From DASUSF01 sp036375275 (GTDB lineage: Bacteria; Pseudomonadota; Alphaproteobacteria; Geminicoccales; Geminicoccaceae), in the NCBI GenBank assembly GCA_036375275.1, contig DASUSF010000492.1, forward strand, positions 1 to 5,379: a stretch of DNA of 5,379 nucleotides, in the 5' to 3' direction. Position 1 is the first letter of the stretch. Each line of letters starts with the position of its first letter. Below the pieces are notes generated by a model, which saw only the letters and a list, made by a program, of their open reading frames with translations, was not told the origin of the DNA and ran no database searches. The translations under genes and the position numbers were made by a program. Below, in pieces: positions 1-5,210 of the stretch.

Positions 1-1554
1 GATCCGGTTGGGCTCGATGTTGACGCTGCCGTCCAGGTAAACGCGGTCGGCCCAGACCGGGAACGACTTCCTGCTCACGCCGAGGCTGTGGAGCGCGACC
101 GTGATCGCGCCGTCGCAGGCGAGGCGCAGGCAGAACGGCACCGAGACGAAGTCGACGTCGGAGCGCAGGTCGAAGTCGATGACGTAGTGGTTCTCCGAGA
201 GCTGGCGGGTCTCGGCGATCTCGTAGGCGTCGTGCATCGAGAGGAACTGCAGGTAGTCGCTGTTCAGATCGTCGATCATCTGAGCATCCAGGACGCGCGG
301 CGTGCTCCAGGCATCCCGGTCGTGCTCCCAGAGATAGGTCGTGTAGGTCGGGTTCAGGACCTCCTCCTCGGGCTGGCCGCAACGGACGAGGTCCATGCCG
401 CCGGTCCGCTTGATCGCCCCCTGGATCGGCCGCCCGTCGAACTGGCGCGGCAGGTGGTAGGAGTAGGCGCCGCAGTGCTGGATGAAGAGCACATCACCCG
501 TGGCGATGCCGTCGAGCGAGGTCCGCGGCAGTAGCGTGTCATCGGCGAAGCAGAGCGAGCCGCTCAGCACGTCCCGCCCCTCGAGTGGCAGCGGCACGCC
601 GCCCGCGCGCACGATCTGGTGCGGCGCCCGGCCGATCGCGATCCGGTCGATGTCGCGGCTGCCGACGTCGGCGATCGCCCAGCGCCGCCCGTCCGCTTCC
701 TTGACCGCGAGGACGCGGGTCAGGATGCCGGCGGCCGGCCCGACCAGGCTCCGCCCGGGCTCGACGAGGTAGGTGAGGTCGGGCCGCGCCTCCGCCTTCA
801 GCGCCCGGGCCAGCTCCTCGACCGACGGGTACGCCTTCCCCTCGACGAAGGGGATGGCGAGGCCGCCGCCGACGTTGAGCTCCGCGATCCGCTGCCCGGT
901 CGCGGCGTGGATGTGGTCGACCAGCGCATGGAGGCGGCGAAGGATCGCCCTGAAGGTGTCGAGGCTTCCGATGTTCGGCCCGGCGTGGAAGTGGAGGCCC
1001 GTGATCCTGAGCGCGGTCCGCGCCAGCGCCGGGACGACCGCGTCGACCGGCACCCCGAACTTGGCGATGGCATCGCTCCGGTGGCCGGGAAGCTCGACCT
1101 CGCCGGCGCCCGCGCCGAGGGGCAGGTTGGAGTTGATCCGGACGTACACCGGGCCGTGCGCCCCGTCGCCGCCCAGCTCCCGCTCGAGCCGGTCCAGGAT
1201 CTCGGGCGAGTCGACGACGAAGCCGCCGCCCTCGACGAGCAGGCTCAGCGCGCGGCGCATCTCGGGCGCCGGCGTGTTGAGCTGGATGCGCTCAGGCTCG
1301 AAGCCGGCGAGCCGGGCGAGGAAGAACTCCTGCGCCGAGGCGCAGGCGACGCCACCGCCGAGACGGCAGATCTCCCGGAGAATCGGGAGCGAGGGGTTGG
1401 CCTTGGCGGGAAAGACGACCCGCGCGGCGGCGCCCGTGAATGCCGCGTAGGAGCGGAAGCGTCGCTCGATCTCGGCCGGCTCGTAGACCTGGATCGGCGT
1501 GCCGTGGGCGTCGGCCAGGCCCTCCAGATCCAGGCTGCGCGACCAGCTCTCCAT
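1..1554 (-). CDS. PLP-dependent decarboxylase, LysA/BtrK-like (fold type III), with C-terminal extension; 3' end cut by window
   Basis: The frame stays open for 518 codons from an ATG at 1554 to the window edge, with no stop reached. It is a fold-type III PLP decarboxylase (diaminopimelate/ornithine decarboxylase superfamily, cytosolic). Visible motifs: PAKANPS with the Schiff-base lysine K51; GLHFHAGPNIGS around H190; the glycine loop NVGGG at 227-231; EPGRS at 265-269, the diaminopimelate-type specificity helix; the catalytic Cys in SLCFADD (C335); and GAYSYHLPRQFDGRP with Y364. In LysA the Cys is normally followed by Glu; here it is Phe, so diaminopimelate may not be the substrate. The core ends near residue 385, where LysA enzymes of about 420 residues are nearly finished, but about 130 more residues follow and contain no motif I recognise. 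The start is supported by GGGAG seven bases upstream. It lies 41 bp behind the class V PLP gene, so the two are probably cotranscribed. BtrK, which acts on carrier-bound glutamate, is a relative in the same superfamily. The family is sure; the substrate is unknown. Confidence 0.9.
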   Translation of the reverse strand, partial: MESWSRSLDLEGLADAHGTPIQVYEPAEIERRFRSYAAFTGAAARVVFPAKANPSLPILREICRLGGGVACASAQEFFLARLAGFEPERIQLNTPAPEMRRALSLLVEGGGFVVDSPEILDRLERELGGDGAHGPVYVRINSNLPLGAGAGEVELPGHRSDAIAKFGVPVDAVVPALARTALRITGLHFHAGPNIGSLDTFRAILRRLHALVDHIHAATGQRIAELNVGGGLAIPFVEGKAYPSVEELARALKAEARPDLTYLVEPGRSLVGPAAGILTRVLAVKEADGRRWAIADVGSRDIDRIAIGRAPHQIVRAGGVPLPLEGRDVLSGSLCFADDTLLPRTSLDGIATGDVLFIQHCGAYSYHLPRQFDGRPIQGAIKRTGGMDLVRCGQPEEEVLNPTYTTYLWEHDRDAWSTPRVLDAQMIDDLNSDYLQFLSMHDAYEIAETRQLSENHYVIDFDLRSDVDFVSVPFCLRLACDGAITVALHSLGVSRKSFPVWADRVYLDGSVNIEPNRI

Positions 1555-1561
1555 CCGTCGT

Positions 1562-1566
1562 CTCCC
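1562..1566 (-). promoter_or_regulatory. Ribosome binding site of the decarboxylase
   Basis: GGGAG on the minus strand lies seven bases before the ATG at 1554. It sits in the 41-bp gap after the stop of the upstream PLP gene. It supports this start and separate translation initiation within a two-gene transcript. Confidence 0.6.
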
Positions 1567-1595
1567 GTCTCGCCCCGCTGTTGTCCGTGGCCGCT

Positions 1596-2738
1596 TTACC
1601 CCGGCCCTTCGCGCCAGGCCTCCAGCAGGGCCAGGACGTCGTCGTCGTCGTTGAAGAAGTGGAGCGAGAAGCGGAGGCCGACGTCGCCGCGCACCGAGAC
1701 CAGCACGCGCCGCTCGCGCGCCCAGTCGCGCCAGGCGGCGGCGCCCTCCTTGCGGACGGTGACGATGCCGGCGCGGCGCTCGTCCTCGAGCGGCGTGACG
1801 ATCCTGGCCCCCATCGCCTGCAGCCCGGCGGCAAGCCGGCCGTTCAGGTCGAGCACCCGGCGGTGGACGGCCCCGGCTCCCATCGCCGCGGCGATCTCGA
1901 CGCAGGCCTCGAGCGCGTAGAGCCGCGAGACCTCGATGCAGCCCGCCTCGACGGCGGACGCGTCCGAAACCGTGGTGATGGTGTCGTTGAGCATGGCGAA
2001 CGGCTCGGCCTGGGACATCCAGCCCGCCACCGGCACGCGGCAGCTCTGGCGAAGCCGCTCCGAGAGGTAGAGGACGCCCGTGCCGACGCCGGCGCAGAGC
2101 CACTTCACCGACGAGATGGTGGCCGCGGCGTAGCCGTTCGCGCGCATCGCCTGGGGGATGACGCCGGCCGCCTGGGTGGCGTTGACGACGTGCCAGACGT
2201 TGCCCGCGCGCAGCTCGGCGGCGATGGCCTCGACGTCGCAGCGGACGCCCGTCTTGTACTGGACCTGTGAGGTCACCACCGCCCTGGTCTGCGGGCCGAC
2301 CACGGCCAGGATCTTGTCGGCCGGATAGGTCTGATCGGGCTCCGGCTCGACCCAGACCGGCTCGAACCCCTGGCGCAGCCATCCGAGCGTGCTGGACGGA
2401 AACTCGTCCCTCGGCAGCACGACCTGGTCGCGCCGCGCGCCACCGTTCTCCCACTCCTGCCGCGCCATCATGGCGAGGAGGTTCATCGACGTGCTGGTCG
2501 AGTCGCAGAAGCCGATGTCGGAGGGCTCGGCGCCGAGGTAGGCGGCGATCGTGGCGCGCACCTCCCTGAGCCCGTCCTTGTAGCGGACATAGGCCTGCAT
2601 CCCCTCGCCCGCCATGTCGGCGAGGACCCTGCTCGCGGCGGCCGGCGCCTGGGCCGGGATGGCACCGACCGCGGCGTTGTCGGCGTACAGGAAGCGCTCC
2701 AGCGCCGGGTAGTTCGTCCGCGCCTTCGACCAGGGCAC
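1596..2738 (-). CDS. Class V aminotransferase-fold PLP enzyme (cysteine desulfurase/EgtE-like)
   Basis: This 380-residue protein has the usual length of class V (fold type I) PLP enzymes, the group holding cysteine desulfurases, kynureninase, isopenicillin N epimerase and the ergothioneine C-S lyase EgtE. The segment CDSTSTSMNL (78-87) fits the PLP phosphate site. VVNATQAAG (184-192) is the cofactor-ring segment. SSVKWLCAGVGTG (209-221) carries the Schiff-base lysine K212, and RFSLHFFND (356-364) is the conserved C-terminal motif. Two oddities: the aspartate that normally contacts the pyridine nitrogen is N186, and the His usually preceding the lysine is V211. The K-W-x-x-A-G-x-G-T-G pattern, without the SxHK form of cysteine desulfurases, points away from NifS/SufS and towards the lyase/epimerase side; this is judged by eye. 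The start is GTG with a near-ideal Shine-Dalgarno site. The gene leads a probable operon with the decarboxylase and is divergent from the amidotransferase. The fold is certain; the reaction (lyase, epimerase or transaminase) is not. Confidence 0.88.
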   Translation of the reverse strand: MPWSKARTNYPALERFLYADNAAVGAIPAQAPAAASRVLADMAGEGMQAYVRYKDGLREVRATIAAYLGAEPSDIGFCDSTSTSMNLLAMMARQEWENGGARRDQVVLPRDEFPSSTLGWLRQGFEPVWVEPEPDQTYPADKILAVVGPQTRAVVTSQVQYKTGVRCDVEAIAAELRAGNVWHVVNATQAAGVIPQAMRANGYAAATISSVKWLCAGVGTGVLYLSERLRQSCRVPVAGWMSQAEPFAMLNDTITTVSDASAVEAGCIEVSRLYALEACVEIAAAMGAGAVHRRVLDLNGRLAAGLQAMGARIVTPLEDERRAGIVTVRKEGAAAWRDWARERRVLVSVRGDVGLRFSLHFFNDDDDVLALLEAWREGPG

Positions 2739-2745
2739 GTCGCCG

Positions 2746-2753
2746 CCTCCTTC
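2746..2753 (-). promoter_or_regulatory. Strong Shine-Dalgarno site for the class V PLP gene
   Basis: GAAGGAGG on the minus strand, seven bases upstream of a GTG at 2738. The near-perfect anti-16S match fixes this GTG as the start and suggests efficient translation despite the non-ATG codon. Confidence 0.8.
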
Positions 2754-2832
2754 GCCGCGGGCGCGACGACCCCGCCGGTCGATCGTCCGGGGGTGCCCGA
2801 GGTCCTGCTTGGAACGCTATCGCCCGGCGGCA

Positions 2833-2849
2833 CCGACCGCAACGGTCGG
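2833..2849. promoter_or_regulatory. Perfect 17-bp palindrome, candidate operator
   Basis: The arms CCGACCG and CGGTCGG are exact reverse complements around a CAA centre. The site lies about 95 bp upstream of the class V PLP start, between that gene and the intergenic repeat. Its place in a divergent promoter region suits a dimeric regulator's operator. It could also form a 7-bp RNA hairpin, but no T-run follows on either strand. I found no convincing -35/-10 pair beside it, so the role is inferred. Confidence 0.4.
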
Positions 2850-2864
2850 GAGCGTTTCGGACGC

Positions 2865-3015
2865 CTAGAGCCGTTTTCGATGAGGTGGACCGACCTTGGA
2901 CGGCAATTCTGTCGCGCTCATCGAAAGCGAACGGATCTATTCCAATGGGATGGAGCAGCCTTATCCGCGCGATGATCGCCAGACGGGGATCGCGTCTGAT
3001 CGGATGCTGCTCTAG
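2865..3015. repeat. CTAG-bounded inverted-repeat element, MITE-like
   Basis: This 151-bp segment begins CTAGAGC and ends GCTCTAG, exact 7-bp inverted ends. Inside, TTTCGATGAG (2875-2884) and CTCATCGAAA (2917-2926) form a perfect 10-bp inverted pair. CAGACG (2980-2985) and CGTCTG (2993-2998) form a second hairpin with a 7-base loop. By hand count it is about 57% GC, visibly lower than the flanking genes. The CTAG at both ends is what a TA-duplicating IS630/Tc1-type insertion into CTAG would leave, so a non-autonomous IS630-related MITE is a reasonable guess. Similar CTAG-ended intergenic repeats are common in alphaproteobacteria. No transposase is encoded. It fills nearly half of the divergent region and may have displaced or supplied promoter sequence for the amidotransferase. 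Confidence 0.5.
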
Positions 3016-3057
3016 TCAAGAGTGCTCCCGAACGTCAAAGATGGCGGCTTCGGCAAC

Positions 3058-3062
3058 CAGGA
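3058..3062 (+). promoter_or_regulatory. Ribosome binding site of the amidotransferase
   Basis: CAGGA ends ten bases before the ATG at 3073. The spacing is slightly long, but the site agrees with the start that puts the catalytic cysteine at position 2. Confidence 0.45.
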
Positions 3063-3072
3063 TCCGGCGTCG

Positions 3073-3999
3073 ATGTGCCGCGCGCTCGTCTATCTCGGGC
3101 AGCCCGTCCTGCTCGACCACCTGCTCTACCAGCCGGACAGCTCGCTGGTGAAGCAGGCGTTCATGCCGCGGAAGCTCCACATGCTGAATCTCGCCGGCTT
3201 CGGCATGGTGGCGTGGGACCGCCGCTCGCGCGCGCCGGAGACGCCGTTCCGCTACAGCTCGACCGCGCTGCCGATCTTCGACCGCAACCTGAAGTCGCTG
3301 GCGGAGAAGATCGCGCCGAGCTGCGTCGTGGCCCACGTCCGCGGCGTCCACTACAGCACCGATGCGATCATATCGCCGCAGAACACCCATCCCTTCCAGT
3401 TCCCCGGGACGCGGATCGCGCTCGCGCACAACGGCGACCTCTACCGGCTCGGTCGGATGAAGGACGATCTCGTGCGGCACATGCGGCCCGAGATCGCTGC
3501 CCAGATCGCCGGCACGACCGACAGCGAGATCGTCTACGCCCTGCTCCTGTCGCAGCTCGAGAACCCCTGCGGGCGGATCGAGCACGAGGAGTTCAAGGCG
3601 GCGGTGCCGCGGACGCTGGAGATCATCCGCGATGTCCGCGCCATGCACGGCATCTCCATCTCCAGCTCGCTCAACCTCTTCTTCAGCGACGGGGAGACCG
3701 CCGGCGGGATCCGCTATTGCTTCGACTACGGCCGCTACCTCGACGAGGACCCGGCCAAGGTGCACGAGGCCAACCTCACCTTCCTCAGCCTCTGGTACAC
3801 CTGCGGCCGCTCCTTCGGCTTCCACGAGGGCGAGTGGCAGATGATCGGCGAGAGCGATGCCGCCGATTCGATCATCATCGCTTCGGAACCGCTCACCGTC
3901 GACGCGACCAGCTGGCTGGAGGCGCCGGAATACAGCATGCTGCTCGCCGACACGCAGGGCGGGCGGCCGATGATCGACATCGTCTATCTCGACGTCTGA
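3073..3999 (+). CDS. Class II (Ntn-type) glutamine amidotransferase, EgtC/YafJ-like
   Basis: This 308-residue protein belongs to the class II glutamine amidotransferases, where an N-terminal Cys attacks a glutamine or gamma-glutamyl amide. The frame is open from a GTG at 3022, but I chose the ATG at 3073 because it gives MCR, placing the nucleophile C2 where Met removal exposes it; the longer form would bury it behind 17 residues. Other family marks: VVAHVR with R90, NTHPF (104-108), AHNGDL with the oxyanion-hole pair N120-G121, GTTDSE with D150, and ASEPLT (270-275). There is no synthase, sugar-isomerase or asparagine-synthetase domain, so it stands alone like EgtC, which hydrolyses a gamma-glutamyl intermediate in ergothioneine synthesis, and like YafJ. 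It is divergent from the PLP operon and overlaps the next gene tail to tail by 16 bp. The likely job is removing a gamma-glutamyl group from a pathway intermediate; the true substrate cannot be read from sequence. Confidence 0.92.
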   Translation: MCRALVYLGQPVLLDHLLYQPDSSLVKQAFMPRKLHMLNLAGFGMVAWDRRSRAPETPFRYSSTALPIFDRNLKSLAEKIAPSCVVAHVRGVHYSTDAIISPQNTHPFQFPGTRIALAHNGDLYRLGRMKDDLVRHMRPEIAAQIAGTTDSEIVYALLLSQLENPCGRIEHEEFKAAVPRTLEIIRDVRAMHGISISSSLNLFFSDGETAGGIRYCFDYGRYLDEDPAKVHEANLTFLSLWYTCGRSFGFHEGEWQMIGESDAADSIIIASEPLTVDATSWLEAPEYSMLLADTQGGRPMIDIVYLDV

Positions 4000-5111
4000 G
4001 CCAGGACCGCCGCCGCATCTGTCTCGCAGCCGCGGCAGATGTTCTGCCGCATCAATTCGCCCGCGAGGTCGTTGTTGGCGCGCGACAGCCGGCCCGCGAG
4101 ATCCGCGCAGACGGCGTGCAGCAGTGCGACCCCCTCGCCGCTGCCCGAGCGCACGAGCTCCTGCACCAGCACCCGGGGAAAGGCCATGACGGCGCCGCTC
4201 GAGCGCACGACGCAGGTGGCTTCGTAGGTCCCGCCAGCGATCGCCGGCGACATGCCGGCGAAGCGGCCGGGGCCCAGCACCCCGAGCTGACGCCGCCGGT
4301 GGCCGCGTTCGCCGAGCAGCACGAGAGCACCGCGGAGGACGACGTAGCTCCGCTCCGCGGGGTCGCCGTGCGCGAACAGGACCTCGCCGCGCTCGACCTC
4401 GATGGCCCGACCGCGGGCGAGGAACGCCTGCAGGTCGTCGGCCGCGAAGTAGCGGAAGAAGGGCAGGAGCGGCGCGAAGCGGCTGAAGTCGAACCGGCAG
4501 GGGCGGCTCGGCGGCTGCGCTGCCGGCATCGGCTCCGCGGCGCCGGCCTCTTCGCCGTCGAGGGCGAGCAGGCGGTCGCGCGTCGCCCTGAACCGCTCGC
4601 CGAGTGTCGCCAGGATGTGGCGCGTGAGCTGCACCGCGGCCGCGTTCCGCTGGTGGAGGGCGCTCTGGAAGAAGGCCCGGTCGATGACGATCGCGGTGAC
4701 CGCCTCGCGGGCGATGGCCGAGGCCGTGCGCGGCGCGTCGTGGATCAGGCCGACCTCGCCGAGAAGCTCGCCCGGCCCGATCGCGGCCACGGCGGTGCGC
4801 GCGCCCCCGGGCCGCCGGACCGTGATGTCGACGACCCCGCTCTCGAGGAGGAACGCCTCGCTCGGCAGCGCGCCCTGTTTGATCAGCACCTCGCCGGCCG
4901 CGAACCTCCGCCGCTCGAGGCCGAGGGCGAAGCCGTCGAGCGCCCGCGCCGCGACGCCGGCGAGGGGCGGCGCCCGCGAGAGGTCCCCGGCCTCGACATC
5001 CCGCACGTGGGGCCGACCATCCGCTTCCATGCTCGCGCTCCAGTCGCCGATGACCTGCGCGCCCGATGGCACGGCGGCGAGGCGCCGTCCGCTCGAGTTC
5101 TCCCTCGCCAT
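3984..5111 (-). CDS. Tandem cyclic-nucleotide-binding domain protein without HTH
   Basis: A 375-residue soluble protein with two CRP-like cNMP-binding beta-barrels, about residues 60-165 and 212-325, joined by a Pro/Ala-rich linker (186-205). The first has a canonical phosphate-binding cassette, GELLGEVGLIHDAPRTAS, with E119 and R128, the residues that hold cyclic-nucleotide ribose and phosphate in CAP/PKA-type domains. The second cassette (about 280-300, GPGRFAGMSPAIAGGTYEA) lacks both the Glu and the Arg, so it is probably a non-binding structural copy. There is no C-terminal helix-turn-helix or membrane segment, so it is unlikely to be an ordinary CRP/FNR transcription factor. The tail is helical and carries CRGC (359-362), a possible metal or redox pair. 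The ATG at 5111 has a poor Shine-Dalgarno site; Met28 at 5030 has GGAG seven bases upstream and could be the true start. It lies 99 bp after the kinase gene, on the same strand. The role is probably a signalling or sensor adaptor. Confidence 0.87.
   Translation of the reverse strand: MARENSSGRRLAAVPSGAQVIGDWSASMEADGRPHVRDVEAGDLSRAPPLAGVAARALDGFALGLERRRFAAGEVLIKQGALPSEAFLLESGVVDITVRRPGGARTAVAAIGPGELLGEVGLIHDAPRTASAIAREAVTAIVIDRAFFQSALHQRNAAAVQLTRHILATLGERFRATRDRLLALDGEEAGAAEPMPAAQPPSRPCRFDFSRFAPLLPFFRYFAADDLQAFLARGRAIEVERGEVLFAHGDPAERSYVVLRGALVLLGERGHRRRQLGVLGPGRFAGMSPAIAGGTYEATCVVRSSGAVMAFPRVLVQELVRSGSGEGVALLHAVCADLAGRLSRANNDLAGELMRQNICRGCETDAAAVLAQTSR
4032..4050 (+). terminator. Perfect 8-bp hairpin after the amidotransferase stop, weak terminator candidate
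   Basis: GCGGCAGA and TCTGCCGC are exact reverse complements around a TGT loop, starting 33 bases after the amidotransferase stop. No T-run follows (ATCAATT), so it is not a classical intrinsic terminator; it may pause polymerase or protect the 3' end. It lies inside the opposite-strand gene, in codons for the MRQNICR stretch, so coding constraint may explain it in part. Confidence 0.3.
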
Positions 5112-5210
5112 CTTACAGGTTTTCCGGGAGATCTCGACGGCGCAGGGCAGAGCCGCGTCACGGGCCGGTTCGCGACCAACCGGCTCCCGGAGCCTGGCGA
5201 GGAGGCCGCT
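5112..5210. other. Intergenic gap between kinase and cNMP-domain gene, with overlapping hairpins
   Basis: The 99-bp gap follows the kinase stop on the minus strand. GCCGGTT (5164-5170) pairs with AACCGGC (5178-5184) across a 7-base loop. The 13-base palindrome GGCTCCCGGAGCC occupies 5182-5194 and shares three bases with the first hairpin. Neither has a T-run on the minus-strand side, so an intrinsic terminator is not clear. The structures could mark partial termination or a regulator site before the cNMP-domain gene. No promoter is evident. Confidence 0.4.

Larger units (their letters stand above)
2739..3072. other. Divergent intergenic region of 334 bp
   Basis: The gap separates the starts of the leftward PLP operon and the rightward amidotransferase, so promoters for both should lie here. 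It contains the Shine-Dalgarno sites of both genes, the palindrome at 2833-2849 and the repeat at 2865-3015. Only 57 bases remain between the repeat and the amidotransferase ATG. Short open frames cross it in both directions, but they run through the repeat and the known gene starts and show no coding character. I see no clear sigma-70 promoter, riboswitch or RNA gene. Confidence 0.7.

Noticed and set aside
619..1920. Long plus-strand open frame (433 codons) opposite the decarboxylase and class V PLP gene
   Set aside because: It is Arg/Asp/Gly-rich with no domain pattern, spans parts of two well-supported minus-strand genes, and is the expected mirror of GC-rich codon use.
1440..2270. Plus-strand open frame (276 codons) opposite the class V PLP gene
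   Set aside because: It is antisense to a gene with clear PLP motifs. The translation is low-complexity (Arg/Gly/Asp/Ala) without recognisable motifs.
1596..2738. Housekeeping cysteine desulfurase (SufS/IscS) for the class V PLP enzyme
   Set aside because: There is no SGHK-type lysine motif and no recognisable catalytic-Cys loop, the pyridine-contact Asp is changed, and there are no Fe-S cluster assembly genes nearby.
2980..2998. Intrinsic terminator at the CAGACG/CGTCTG hairpin
   Set aside because: The stem is only 6 bp, no T-run follows, and it lies inside the intergenic repeat with no gene ending nearby.
3022..3072. GTG start 17 codons upstream in the amidotransferase frame
   Set aside because: Class II amidotransferases need the Cys at the processed N-terminus. 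Starting at 3022 would bury it, and the extra residues show no propeptide pattern.
2793..3151. Small plus-strand open frames in the divergent gap (2793-2975 and 2885-3151)
   Set aside because: They run through the inverted-repeat element or into the amidotransferase in another frame, and show no family resemblance or convincing ribosome binding site.
3016..3825. Minus-strand open frame (269 codons) opposite the amidotransferase
   Set aside because: The plus-strand frame carries all class II amidotransferase motifs; this one is a charged, repetitive shadow.
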